Source of the DNA: Gadus chalcogrammus
Lineage: Eukaryota; Chordata; Actinopteri; Gadiformes; Gadidae
Assembly: GCF_026213295.1 (NCBI RefSeq)
Contig: NC_079426.1
Location: 25,938,402-26,002,401 of the forward strand
Length of the DNA stretch: 64,000 nucleotides
Reading direction: 5' to 3'
Part shown: piece after piece, positions 19,719-30,775 of the stretch
Position numbering within the stretch: position 1 is the stretch's first letter
Layout of the letters: each line of letters begins with the position of its first letter
Notes under the pieces: generated by a model
Databases searched by the model: none
What the model was told of the DNA's origin: nothing
What the model saw: the letters and a program-made list of their open reading frames with translations, nothing else
Made by a program: the position numbers and the translations under genes

Positions 19719-19996
19719 GTGGAGATGCTGTATTGGTGGTGGAGGACACGGAGAACCGAGTGACGCTGAACCAGCTCCTCATGTTCGTCACTGGGGCGGA
19801 CAGAGTTCCTCCCCTGGGATTCCCAGGAGAGCCAACTTTAAACTTTTTGCACACTGTCACACATTTGCCTTTTGTCTTCCCGGAAGCAAACACGTGTGCA
19901 CGGATTCTAAAGTTGCCGCTTCACACCACATTTTAATCATTCAGTGATTCAATGATATCAGGAATCATCCAATCCCCCTGTTTTGGGTATGCTTAA
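19719..19996 (+). CDS. HECT C-lobe terminal exon with premature stop
   Basis: Acceptor TTGCAG, then GDAVLVVEDTENRVTLNQLL, MFVTGADRVPPLGFPGEP and FPEANTCARILKLPLH. The Cys in NTC is the expected ubiquitin-accepting residue. TAA at 19934-19936 stops translation after HTTF. Beyond it the same frame continues SFSDSMISGIIQSPCFGYA to a second TAA (19994-19996), resembling the normal HECT tail with its FG motif. The exon therefore looks 19 codons short through one nonsense change. A polyadenylation signal follows at 20059. Confidence 0.8.
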
Positions 19997-20058
19997 TGTT
20001 TTGCTGGTATTTAAACATTTTTTTTGCATGTTCTTGCTAATGTTTTGCATCTTCTTTA

Positions 20059-20064
20059 AATAAA
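20059..20064 (+). promoter_or_regulatory. Polyadenylation signal AATAAA
   Basis: AATAAA lies 63 bp after the second (inferred original) stop codon of the HECT-like gene, followed by a TG/T-rich stretch. Confidence 0.55.
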
Positions 20065-20397
20065 CAATGTTCCAGTTCCACGTTTTTATGCTTTGCCAGA
20101 CCCTTATTGGATGACTACAATCAAAGCTTTTGTTTGGCCGTCTGCCAAAATAATACATGTTGGCTTACAACTAGTGACTCTACAATCAAGTCTTCTAACC
20201 GCCCAATAATTTTTTTCTTCTTTCTTGCCTTCTCAAATTCAACATTTGTATGGTTAATTATCTGCTGTCAGAGCACAGATTCTGTTTAATGATGGAAGCT
20301 TAAAATTTACTTTGAAACACAGATAAATGTGGTTGTCAATTCACAAATGCTTTCTGTTTCATCAAAGAAATTCCATTGTGATCATTTACATTGTTAA

Positions 20398-20997
20398 GGG
20401 TGCACTCACACTTGGCCATCTGGCCGTGGCCGTTGGCCGTTTTCACACCTAACCGTGCTCAAATGGCCCCATTGTTCTCTGGCCTGCACTCACACTAGGC
20501 CATCTGGCCGTGGCCGTTGGGCGTCGCAACTGTGGCCTGGCCACGGTAGGCTTCTTGTACATACGTCATCACGTCGTAAGTTACACGTCATCACCAAGCG
20601 TCCGCTGCATGGACCATAATAAAGTCTGCCGCCAGTCAGAGTTCTAACAACAATGGACAACAACACACAGAACACAGTTCACACTTAGCTGAGTCTGTTG
20701 CTTATTTGGATATATGTTTACCGTTTAATGGGAAAGAAGGCTCGTCGCCTTTATTATGTCCGTGGGCGTCGCATGGACTATATGTCATCCAGCTCAGGTT
20801 GCGTAGCCGTGCGTGTGCGCGCGTCGGCTCATTAGCATCTGTACCGTAGCGGCCCGTGCCGTAGCAGCACACCTCTCCCAAGTGGCCAAATTGGCCTGGC
20901 CTGGCATTACTGGCCACACTCACACTGGCAGATTTGAGCACGGTTTGGTGCTAAAACGGCCACGGCCACGGCCAGATGGCCTAGTGTGAGTGCACCC
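20398..20997. mobile_element. MITE, PIF/Harbinger-like (TAA target)
   Basis: The 600-bp element has long inverted repeats starting GGGTGCACTCACACT, with GGCCATCTGGCCGTGGCCG just inside each end. TAA flanks both sides (20395-20397, 20998-21000), the target type of PIF/Harbinger. A second partial copy of the terminal motif lies inside near 20487. No coding region. Confidence 0.75.
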
Positions 20998-21147
20998 TAA
21001 TTATCTGTCCTCTTGTTCCTGAGGGACCCAGGAAGTTGTTAACTAGGAGAGCCATACCGGAGTATCAACTATTCTGTACAATCCCAGGCCAATTACAAAT
21101 GAACATACAGACATACATGCAGGGGTTCAAATGTCAGACAAAGTTTG

Positions 21148-21457
21148 TAGAACCCAATCTGAGCTCTGACATCCGCTAAAACGACCTACAAAGGACGATC
21201 TGGTCTCCTACATCCGCTAAAGTGACCTGCGAAGGAGCATCTGATCTCCTGCATCCGCCAAAGTGACCTACAAAGGACCATCTGATCTCCTACATCCGCT
21301 AAAGTGACCTACAAAGGACCATCTGATCTCCTACATCCACTAAAGTAACCTACGAGGACCAACTGATCTCCTACATCCGCTAAAGTGACCTACAAAGGAG
21401 CATCTGATCTCCTACATCCACGAAATTGACTTACAAAGGAGCATCTGATCTCCTAAC
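21148..21457. repeat. ~41-bp minisatellite
   Basis: Seven to eight units of about 41 bp follow ATCCGCTAAAGTGACCTAC + AAAGGACCATCTGATCTCCT with scattered changes. Two further degenerate units lie at 21728-21795, separated by about 270 bp of unrelated sequence. Confidence 0.85.
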
Positions 21458-21795
21458 ATTTCTTCCTCCATGTGAGCTGTCTGTTGGTGTCCGCTATGTA
21501 TGCACTTTGCACTTTAATACAGAAAGTAAGGGTTAGGGAAGATTCTTTTATGTGTGTAGCCTCTCATAGTCTATTTTTTCTGATGTTTAATGTTTGGTTT
21601 TATGTGGATATATGTCCTGTCTTGTAACATCAGGGACATTGATGGAAATAAGAGCTTGCACTTTGTCATGTTTTCTTATATCCCTTTTATATGTCTTTTA
21701 TTTCGAATAAATCAAAATCAAAAATACACATCTCTAAAGTGTGACCTACAAGAACCATCTGATCTCCTACATGTCTAAAGTGTGACCTACAGGCA

Positions 21796-23003
21796 GTGAT
21801 GCCAGTAACGCTTTAATTAGTTGTCACTCTAATCTGACCACTTTTTTCAGTAACAAGTAATCTGACGCGTTACTATTTCCAAACCAGCAATCTTACTACT
21901 ATATAATGGCAGGCCTGTCGCACAAGTTACTCAAGTTGGTCAGTGCACATTTGGCAAGCAGCCTGCAGCTCACACACACCCACACAGCATGCGCAAACGC
22001 ACACATACACACGTACACGCGCACACATACACGTTTACCTTACCAACAGGGGACTATCGGTTTTCATTGACCAAGTGTGGACCTCTATTTCTGGTCATTT
22101 AAAAAATACAAAAACATAATACAGAGTTTAGTTTTAAGTTCTTTTGTCATAATATAACTTCAAATGTGTTTTTTAAATTTCTTTAAAAGAAGTTGCCAAG
22201 AGGGGACTTGAATACTTAAGCGATATTTACATATCAAAGAGGGGACTCCATTCACTGCAGCAAGGGAGCTGTCTGTGCCTATTGTTTCACTCAATGAGTG
22301 TTTGCCAACTGCAACTGTTGCTTCTGTCAGTGCGTTTACATGGGAAAACATAAATGATGGTCCCCACTTGGATTGTAAAACATGACATGACAAGTCCCCT
22401 GTTAAATGGTATCGGGCGACCCTCACACTCCTGCATGGATCTATTCATGAAGTGTGGAAAATAATAAATGTTATCCTCATCAATAATCAGAATCATCTTT
22501 TAAGATATATTTAGAAAAAAATGTGCGTTTAATTTGCAATTTGCAAGTTAAATATGGACAATAATGCGATTAATCACGATTAAATATTTTAATTGATTGA
22601 CAGCCCTAGTTAGCCCTGTTATGTATACGTCTTTTTTTTCTCACGAAAAAATGTCTCTTATGAACTATGGAAGAGCTGTCTAAAGGCTCTATGGCAAATT
22701 ATTTATTTATCACACGCGCACACTGCACAGACGTTTCAAGACAGGACACTGCATACACACACACTGCACACACGCACACACACACAGTGGCGGACTCAGA
22801 CTGTTTGAAGGGCAGGGGCGAAAAAATAAAAAGGGCAAATTATGGACAACATGGGGCCCCACCAGCGGACACAGTGGCTTTTCTAACTTGATGGTGTTTT
22901 GTTCCCCCAACGGAGCCTTAAAGGCAGCGCTGCCTGGAAGTTCCTATCCCCTAACCTTAGCAAGCGCTGCCCTGAAGGTCCCATTTGGGGTAGTTGTTAC
23001 ATC
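21796..23003. other. Old repeat remnants, no gene
   Basis: A hAT-type segment with AGTAATCTGACGCGTTACT (21858), CA-rich runs (21965-22035 and 22745-22790), a GATTAATCACGATTAAAT ... TGACAGCCCTAG right end (22565-22612) and a block beginning GTGGCGGACTCAGACTG (22788) are dispersed repeat pieces. No credible coding sequence. Confidence 0.45.
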
Positions 23004-24167
23004 TGAACGCTACGGTTGAACGCTGATTGGCTGTTACGTTACACATGTCACTCAGTGGCCACGCTGTTGAACGCTGATTGGCTGTCATCACGCGAAATTC
23101 GTGTCAAAGTTGAAAAATTTCAACTCGAGCGAATTTGTCGCGCCACAAATCCTCGTGAACGCGCTTGCCTGTGCACGGCGAAAGTGAGCGCGACAAATCA
23201 AAACAAATCAAAAAAATTTGCCCGATACGCGTCTATACGTTCACTTTGTATGGGATCCTGTCGCCCCGTCGAGTGCAGAAGTTTCAAGACAGACAGCCAA
23301 AATTGAGATTTTTATTCAGAAAATAGCCGGTCCTTTTGCTTCCTGTAAAAAGCATGTTTGTGACACTGGATAACGATGTGGATACATCATCTACCCTGCA
23401 TGTGGAGGGCCACATATGGTAAGAAATCGGTTTATGTAAACTTTGCTGCTGGTTCTGTTTGCTAGTAATGACCTGGCCAAAGGTTACCCACGGTCCTAAG
23501 CGATTGTGATCTGATTCTGGGTGGTGACTTGGAGCCTGGTAGGCCTATCCTGACATAAATATGTTCTTGCATAACCTGTGTGATGATCCTAAACTGTAGG
23601 GGATTTTATTTGCGGGCAATTTGCTTATGATGTTGTAACGAGAGAAGTCTACATTGGTCCTTCGCAAGTGTTTACTGGTGGTCAGGATTTGGCAGATGCA
23701 ATTGTCCTCTGGGCGCTTGTTTTTTTTTCTTTTTTAATGCAACATAACATATGCTACCAGCAGCCCTTGCTTGTCTTCCAAAGGCTGATGCTCAGTACCT
23801 CGTTTCATTTCGTACCCCCTTTACAGTCTGGCATTGTTTGTCTGGTAAACTTTTTTGATGTCAAGATAAGTGTTAAATTGCCAACACTGTTCTTTGTCCT
23901 GATGTATTAGTATTACATATCCCGAGCCAATACCCTGGTGTTTCCAACGCCGTTTTGCAAAACAAGCCAAAACACAAACTGTGGTTTTCAACTTTTATTG
24001 TTCGAATTGGATTTTCAACACCTGACAATACACTGTAGATTATATTGTAATGCAGCGTTGAATGGATGCATAGCTTACATAAGGGTACCTAGCACTTTTC
24101 AAACCACACTCAAGCTTATGGTTATTGTCCCCACCACTTCTAAAAACCAAACTGACGCCCTTGAGCA
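23004..24167 (-). repeat. Dispersed repeat, copy A (with empty hAT site)
   Basis: About 1.16 kb shared with 39953-42335. On the minus strand it begins CAAGGGCGTCAGTTTGG followed by GTGGTGGGGACA, a beginning related to the minus-strand repeat at 51480-51588. The other end has twice-repeated TTGAACGCTGATTGGCTGT. An 80-codon frame (FLMQHNICYQQPLLVF) occurs in both copies but shows no known domain. ATTGTAAT at 24044-24051 is the site into which a hAT element inserted in copy B. Confidence 0.75.
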
Positions 24168-26172
24168 GGAAGTCCCGAATTCGCAGGTACAGGATAACCC
24201 ACTCTGTTCAATGCCAATCTTGCCAGTGTGCAGGGGAAGCATGGAGGTAGGTGGCAGAAAAGGTTTTACCATTAATCACTCACTAGAGATTTCATATTAG
24301 AGATGGCATGAAAGTTGTTTGCCCCATTGATGTCTGCCACAAATACCTCAGATTCAGACCATCCTTTGCCAAACAATATCCAGGAAGCACAAGCAGTCAG
24401 CAGCAGCTCAGTTGTCAACTTAGCCAGAACAAAATTGCTGTACTCAGCCCCCAGAGAAGAACCATATTCAATGTCCACGCAAAGGAGAAAGTTGATCATG
24501 TCTAAATTTTACATAATAATTTTTTATCTTAAAAATGCTCGTTAAAATGCTGATGCCCGCTTGCACCATACAGTGCATTATTGATGGGTTATCAATAATA
24601 ATTGTAGATTGGTGTCACACGAGAACATGTTCTAGTGTTAATAATTCATGTTCACACTAGAACTACCAAAATTCATAGTTTACATATGTTAGACCTTTTT
24701 GAAACGTTGAAACGCAAGCTTTCTAAACATTCAACTGGTAACGAGAGTATCATTCATAATCTCTCTTGAGAGCATATCCTCAATGTATACACCAAATGAT
24801 GCAAAAAAGGGGAAATATTTGAGGAGCAATATTTTGTCTACATTCAGAGCACCTCGATTTATCTGGGAACTGCTACTGCTGGAAAGGAGTGCTATAGGCA
24901 GAAGGTTTCTATCAAAGAGACCAGAGCGTCTCGGTGAGGGCCAGCCACAGAATCGTTTTCTGTTGATCCCATGCATTGGGTTTTGCTATGCAGAGAAACT
25001 TTATTCAAGACGTGAGAGGGAAAGTGTTCTCAAGCATTATAACAAACCTTATATATTTAGTAGATACAGGCATTGAGAACGATGTCGGACATACCCTAAC
25101 CCTAGCAGCCTTCATTTCCATTTGTGTAGCTAAGCTTGAGTCACTCTGCATGGCATATGTCAGTACACATTTTTGTAGATACTGCTTGATTGAAAGACTT
25201 GAAAAGATACCTCTGAAGCCGAGCCCAAAAAGAACAATCAGTGATCACAAAAAGGCTGTGCAACAGCTTTCTGCCACTGGCCAGAACACGGCTCAGCAAG
25301 TTTAACTCACCCTTTGATGACTGAAATAGGCCCATGTCTGTTCAGGCCTTCCCCATGTTTCAGTCACAATTTAGGTAAAGGTGTAGTCTCTAATGGCTTA
25401 GCAGTATTGTCCATTTAGTGAAATAGGATAAGCGTTCCGATTATGCTCAACTAAACAGGTGGATCGCAGATTAAATACACACAAATATTTGTGATTCTGC
25501 ATTGCATAACTGTTGTCTGTTGCATATGCTGCCTTGTTGGTTGGTGTTAGGGCAATCCAACGATAGTCAGGTGGGCAACTCAGTCTAGAGCTCAAGGGGA
25601 TGATTGAGCTCAGTTTGGCTCCCCAAATCCACCATGATCAGGTCCCTCAGGCGAAGCATAGGTATTTCTTTGACTATAGTGATCTTATTTTACACTTTGA
25701 GTCACCTATTTGTTTGAAGAGTCTCAGCTGGGAGATATTTTATATTTGAAGAGATGAGCCTGGAAACTGCCCTTCCTCGATCACCTGTGTAGATCACAGA
25801 AAGGCAACCTTGAGGCGTACTTTAGCACAGGCTGATGTCCCCCCCTGCACATCAAGCAGTTGTCGAAGCTAGTTAATATAATGAGTATACAGTCTGATTC
25901 ATGCTTTCAGGAAAGCTGGCTAGACAAAATAAACAGTGTCAGAGATATCAGCAGTAGTTTACAAAGGACTGTGGTATAGCAAAGGCCTTGTTGTAGTCAT
26001 GGGCCATAATGAACACGGCAAATATTGAAATACTTAATCGTTATTCTCATTATTCACAAAAAAGTTGTACTGGACATGGCTCAGTCCGTTTGATTGATTG
26101 ATTGGACACGCAGTTTGTATGATTGCTACCCTCTGCATGTGTATAAAACTTCTGGCCTGACTGTTGCATATT
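24168..26172. other. Two kilobases without a recognisable gene
   Basis: Several frames of 60-120 codons exist on both strands (for example 24783-25305 + and 24731-24976 -), with no domain, splice pattern or repeat I recognise. A short inverted repeat GTTCTAGTGT/ACACTAGAAC lies at about 24629-24665. Confidence 0.4.
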
Positions 26173-26180
26173 TAATATTC

Positions 26181-26582
26181 GGAAACACTTTATAATAAGT
26201 TGCCATAAGAATTAGCAAACTAATCATTACCTAACCCTTTGTTAATATTTGTTTATTGTTACTAAAATATCTATTTGGCACAAGTTCATATTTCTTTTTT
26301 CACTGACCACAGAGTGTCACTGGTTAGGGTTGTGTGTTATGGTTTGGGTTAGGGCCGTGTGTTAGGGTTAGGGCCGTGTGTTAGGGTTAGGGCCGTGTGT
26401 TAGGGTTAGGGTCATGTGTTACGGTTGGGTTAGGGTTACGCAAACAACTAATATTTAATTAATGAGGAAAAAAATATTCGTTATTGGGTTAGATATTTTT
26501 GTCATAATTAACAAATATTTACAAGCGGTTATGTCATGACTAGTTTGCTATTTATTCTGGCACCTTATTATAAAGTGTTACC
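26181..26582. mobile_element. MITE with ~100-bp inverted ends and telomere-like core
   Basis: Left end GGAAACACTTTATAATAAG and right end, inverse of GGTAACACTTTATAATAAGG, pair over roughly 100 bp with mismatches. Flanks TAATATTC (26173-26180) and AAATATTC (26583-26590) agree at seven of eight positions. The interior is a TTAGGG-rich array. No coding region. Confidence 0.75.
26318..26450 (+). repeat. TTAGGG-containing ~20-bp array
   Basis: About five units of TTAGGGTTAGGGCCGTGTG and variants form the centre of the MITE. Hexamers are interrupted by CCGTGTG, so this is not a plain telomere tract. Confidence 0.85.
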
Positions 26583-26854
26583 AAATATTCTCCTCTTAAA
26601 CCGATTGAAAACCAACTTGAAATTAACATGGCATCACCTGATCTGCATGAAGATACGAGTGCCCTTTTCTGAGCACCGAGAAATAAAAATGTTCTTTAAT
26701 CCAATAGAGAGGTAAAGACTCATTCATGTTCTCCAGTTTTTCCCATCAGAAAAGTTGTGAACATTTTCTGTTAACGATTTAAAAAAAAATTATAATCGAA
26801 TTACATTACGGGGGCTATGATTCTTGAAAGCACTCTCAATTAGTTTCTTGCATT

Positions 26855-27078
26855 TACATTTAGGGCAATTAGCAGACGCTTTTATCTAAAGTGACAATAA
26901 GTACTCTTGTCAGAAGAAGGAGAAACAATAAGTACAGTAAGTATGTTCATAGAACAAGAATAAGGTAGAATAAGGTACAGTAAGTATGTTCATAGAACCA
27001 AGTGCCAAGCACTAACAATTGCTAGCTTACCCATTCCCCGTATACATCAAAGCTAGCTCGGATAAGACTCTACACAAC
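26855..27078. repeat. Dispersed SINE/LINE-tail repeat
   Basis: It starts TTTACATTTAGGGCAATTAG and continues CAGACGCTTTTATCTAAAGTG; the inverse (TTTGGATAAAAGCGTCTGCT) ends SINEs in this window (45609). A related copy is at 34150-34376. The Gmr1-like 5' LTR interrupts its distal end at 27079. Confidence 0.65.
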
Positions 27079-27828
27079 TGTGAAAAGGTAGCCCCTCCTT
27101 TTCACGTACATAGGACACTACCCGCAACACGTAAGCTGATCAACACGCACACACGCATTCACACATCTGTTTATGTTGAGTATGACGCACGGTGCCGGCA
27201 ACCGCGTCATGAGACATATTGATCACAAACAACAAAACCTTTCAGTTACTTGCATGTAAACATCCGCACAATCGGTTAGTTACCAGCCGATATGCTCCAT
27301 AACCCATTCTCTGTCATTAACCCATACATTTTGCATTACACAAACAGACAATGACAGCCACACCCACTTCCTGGGTCCCCAAACATTTTGAACCCCGGGC
27401 AACACGAGCACCTGGAAATGCAATCATTGCCTGATTGGGATGCAAGAATATGACTTTTGTAAGGGGGGGGGGGGCGTTATTTGCTATGTTTAATTACTAT
27501 GGTATTTTTCAACAGTGAACTTCATCAACATTCAAACTGTTAAGATGGGTTATGAAGTGTGTGGTTGAATATGATTGGTATATGTTCGGTGGTTCTCATG
27601 TTAATGGAACTTTGCAAGTGTGAGCAACCCTCTGGTTGATATTTGGTTTTGTTTATCAAAGTATTTTGTTTGGCTTAGCCATTTCACTTTTTCAAGCGTG
27701 GAAAATAAATCACAGTTTCTCACCGAATCTATGCTGCTGGCTGAATTTTTGTGGCGTACTCAAGATCTTCATTGCGTCCTAACCGCTACATCCCGAAGTG
27801 GAAGTGATTCGGGAGGCTCATTTTCACA
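27079..27828 (+). repeat. 5' LTR
   Basis: Begins TGTGAAAAGG and ends TTTTCACA (TG...CA with an inverted TGTGAA/TTCACA). AATAAA occurs in GGAAAATAAATCACAG about 120 bp before the end. It matches 30776-31625. Confidence 0.85.
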
Positions 27829-27830
27829 TG

Positions 27831-27848
27831 TGGTGTCAGAAGTGGGAT
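27831..27848 (+). promoter_or_regulatory. Primer binding site, tRNA-Leu type
   Basis: TGGTGTCAGAAGTGGGAT starts 2 bp after the LTR and is, from memory of vertebrate tRNA-Leu(CAA), complementary to its 3' end including CCA. Confidence 0.7.
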
Positions 27849-27909
27849 CGTGGCGCCCCCTGGAGCAGTGAAGAGGAAGCCGACGAGACGGGCTCTGATA
27901 CGACGAACG

Positions 27910-28840
27910 ATGTCAGTCAGACGGCGCGCACAGGATGACCTAGTCCAGCCGGGTGAGCAGGAAGAAGGAGCTGTGGGAGGTGAGCCAGATGAGGATGCTG
28001 GCATGGGAAGAGACCCTGGGTTGCTGGACCTCTCATCTCTGTTTAGCCTCCTACAGAAGACCCTGCAGACCCAGGAGCGTGAGGCGTTCAAGCAAGAGCA
28101 GGGGTGGCGGAGTGTCCAAATGCAGCTCAACAACTTCATGATGAGCTGGGGCGGGATCGGAGAAGCGGTGATGGAGATGGAGCGGCCCCTGCAGCGCTAG
28201 CAGCATCACCAGCCAGGCTGCCTGTAGCGCCACCCGACGAGCCGCCAGCCGGACCGCCAGCAGCTCCACTGCACCCAGCAGCATCGTCCCCAGTATCCTG
28301 GACCCGGGCAGCCGGGCCCAAATTGGCAGACGGCGATGATGTGGAGCAGTACCTGACCACGTTCGAGAGGCTGGTTACAGCCTACAGCTGGCCTCCAGCT
28401 GACTGGGCTGTCTTCCTTGTGCCCTATCTGACGGGAAGAGCACGGTCCGCATATGTGGCCATGGATCCATATGATGCAATGGATTACTTCCAGGTCAAAG
28501 AAGCCATCTTGGCGAAGTATGCAATAAATGCCGAAGTCTACCCTCGAAGATTCCAGGATCCAAACATTGAAAGAGGGGAGACCCCGAGAGAGTTCTACAA
28601 CCGACTAAAGGATTTATTCCACAAATGCATTAAACCGGCTGGCAAGACAGTTGAAGAAATCAAGGAGATCCTCATCTTGTAGTAGTTCATGCACTCATTG
28701 TCCACAGAGGTGCGGGTGTGGGTCAAGGAGCACGACCCGCAAACAGGACACCGAACGGCAGAGCTGGTCGACACTTTTCTGGCTGCCTGCCTTTGACCAA
28801 AGGAGTTCCGCTTTCAAGGCTAAAGCAAACCTGTGGTGAC
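27910..28840 (+). pseudogene. Gmr1-like gag, frameshift and double stop
   Basis: From ATG 27910 (MSVRRRAQDDLVQPG) the frame gives an N-terminal region to about 28150; the continuation lies one frame over (DGDGAAPAALAAS). The capsid-like part has DDVEQYLTTFERLVTAY and SAYVAMDPYDAMDYFQVK, then a SCAN-like segment YPRRFQDPNIERGETPREFY. TAGTAG at 28679-28684 replaces two codons before FMHSLSTEVRVWVKEH. A CCHC knuckle (CYTCGKPGHLARDC) lies at about 29008-29049 in another frame. Gag would form the particle and bind RNA. Confidence 0.75.
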
Positions 28841-29042
28841 GGGTAAGTCTTGGGGTTATGGGAGTGGGGCTAGTCCTAGAAATAGCCAGCAGAGTAGGGG
28901 CCCAAGCCACAGACAACATCAGCCTCAACCGAAAACACCACACTCCACAACACCTCGACCCACAGACACCTCAACAACCCGAACCCCCACCAACCGAGGC
29001 AGCGTGTTACACTTGTGGTAAGCCAGGTCACTTAGCCAGGGA

Positions 29043-29915
29043 TTGCTCAGGAAAGAGGTACATTTGCTGGTGTATGTGTTGTGCCTGAGCTTAGGAAAGA
29101 AACTGTGTGCGGGTAGAGTGCAGATAATTGACATTACTGTTAATGGCAGACCAGTAAGGGCTCTTCTTGACACTGGCAGCACCCAGACCCTGGTGCGCCC
29201 CTACATGGTGGGTCAGCCAGACATGCTGAAAGGTGGGCGTGTCAGGGTATGCTGTGTTAATGGTGATGAGCATGAGTATCCCACAGCGGATATATGTGTA
29301 AAAGTGCATGACCAAACCTATAGGCTTAAAAATTGTATAGTTAAAGGGTTGAGCCATTCAGTGGTATTAGGTCAGGATGTCGCGATCTTGCCTGAACTAG
29401 TGCAGTCTACTCGGCCTGTGAGTATGGTTGCTACGAGAGCTCAGACTAAGAGGGCGTTGGGTGATGAGTCAGACACCCAGACACTTTTAGATGTCATGCC
29501 TTTTAGTCAAGAAGAGATTAGTCCACCTGAGAGAGTCAAGGAGCAGAAGAGTCGCAGTCAACGCAGACGGGAGAAGCTGTTTGGCACAGTTAAAGCTATG
29601 TCTAGGGTTGACGACCAAGCTGTTCCTAGTGAGGGGGAGGATATATGGGATGTCCCGGGTGATCTAAAAGAGCTACAGCAGCAGGATGAGTCCCTTAAAG
29701 AGCTATTTAGGAAGGCTACTGAGGTTGAGGGAGTAAGCACAGGCCGGGCAAAAGCACTTGCTGGGGAGAATTACTTTGTGCGTGGAAGCTTGTTATATCA
29801 TCAACCTGAGGGTGATAGTACTGAGCAGCTAGTGGTTCCCTGTAGCTTAAGTCAAGGATCCTGCACTCCTACAGTTGTTCTCCAGAGTAGGGATTCCCCA
29901 GGAGATTTTAACTGA
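29043..29915 (+). pseudogene. Gmr1-like protease and integrase N-terminal region
   Basis: Aspartic protease: VQIIDITVNGRPVRALLDTG with the catalytic DTGS, then VVLGQDVAILPEL near the end of the fold. A linker (VATRAQTKRALGDE) leads into an integrase-type region (YFVRGSLLYHQPEG, EQLVVPCSL). The HHCC finger and first catalytic Asp are missing: the sequence jumps to QSRDSPGDF, where the alternative frame reads GIPQEILTDQGTVF with the second catalytic Asp. A deletion of some 300 bp or more is implied. Confidence 0.75.
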
Positions 29916-30155
29916 TCAGGGAACAGTTTTTCTCTCTAACACCCTTAAGCAGGTATATAGACTGCTAGGTATAAAGGGAATTAAGACCACCCCCTACCGC
30001 CCCCAGACCGATGGCCTGGTTGAGCGGTACAACTAGACGCTTAAGGGGATGCTGAGGAAGTTTGTGGATGCTAATGGCAAGGACTGGGACCGGTGGCTTC
30101 CCTACCTGATGTTTGCCTACCGGGAGGTTCCCCAAGCCTCTACAGGGTTCTCAGC
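29889..30155 (+). pseudogene. Integrase core fragment
   Basis: Reads IPQEILTDQGTVFLSNTL, then TTPYRPQTDGLVERYN with the third catalytic acid (Glu in VERYN), a stop (TAG) and LKGMLRKFVDANGKDW through REVPQASTGFS. The C-terminal part is missing where it joins RT sequence at about 30155. Confidence 0.75.
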
Positions 30156-30775
30156 AGGAGGTTTGCTACCTGGGGCATGTGGTCGGGTGTGGGGTGATCC
30201 AGCCTCAGAGGGACAAGATTGAGGCCATCCGCAACTGTCCAAAGCCCAAGACACAAAAGGATATCCGGTCCTTCTTGGGGTTAGCTGGGTGGTACCCGCG
30301 ACATCAGAAAGCCTTCATGGACTTTAAGGAAGCGCTCTGCAGTGGTCCTGTGCTCCAGAGCCCGGACTTTGAAAAGCAATGGACTGTACAGACTGATGCC
30401 TCTGGAGTTGGGGTGGGGGCAGTCCTACTTCAGGGGGAGGGAGAGCAGCAGCGGCCGGTGGCCTACATCAGCCGTAAGCTGTTTCCCCGAGAAACACGGT
30501 AGGTACTCAGCCATTGAGCTGGAGTGCCTTGCTGTGAAGTGGGCGTTGGACACTTTTTGTAACTACCTTTTGGGTCGGGACTTTGTGCTAGAAACAGACC
30601 ATAGAGCCTTGAAATGGCTCGATACAATGAAGGACACTAATGCACGCATAACTCGTTGGTTTTTGGCTTTGCAACCTTTTAAGTTTCATTTACAGTATAG
30701 GGCGGGTAAGCAAAACATGGTGGCCGATTTCTTGTCTCGCCACCCCAGCGTCAAGCCTTGTGAGGTCGAGGGAAA
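30156..30775 (+). pseudogene. RT thumb and RNase H remnants
   Basis: VCYLGHVVGCGVIQPQRDKI and DIRSFLGLAGWY are the RT thumb; about 30 residues are then missing before HQKAFMDFKEAL. RNase H: VQTDASGVGVGAVLLQ (catalytic Asp), then one base out of frame YSAIELECLAVKWALD (Glu) and LETDHRALKWL (Asp), ending ADFLSRHPS. Fingers and palm, including the YxDD box, are deleted. A purine-rich GAGGGAAA directly precedes the 3' LTR and can serve as polypurine tract. Confidence 0.8.

Larger units (their letters stand above)
2349..19996 (+). pseudogene. HECT-type E3 ubiquitin ligase (fish G2E3-like family), broken
   Basis: Members of this fish-expanded family carry N-terminal globular repeats, a small zinc finger and a C-terminal HECT domain, which accepts ubiquitin from an E2 on a cysteine and passes it to substrates. 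Here at least eight candidate exons fall in family order. The HECT C-lobe, with the active-site Cys in EANTCARILKLPLH, is clear at 19.0-20.0 kb. No exon for the HECT N-lobe (E2-binding, roughly 200 residues) was found between 6.5 and 19.0 kb, where the foldback transposon sits. TAA at 19934-19936 stops the frame, although family-like sequence continues for 19 codons to another TAA. Splice phases of several small exons do not agree. I infer a pseudogene; a functional alternative form cannot be excluded without RNA data. Confidence 0.75.

Noticed and set aside
21148..21457. CRISPR array
   Set aside because: Units are contiguous with no unique spacers, and the context is eukaryotic.
24731..25335. 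piggyBac or other transposase in the 24-25 kb open frames
   Set aside because: No catalytic motif, zinc finger or terminal repeats could be identified on either strand.
26318..26450. True interstitial telomere from chromosome fusion
   Set aside because: The TTAGGG units are interrupted by CCGTGTG and lie inside a MITE with inverted ends and near-matching flanks.
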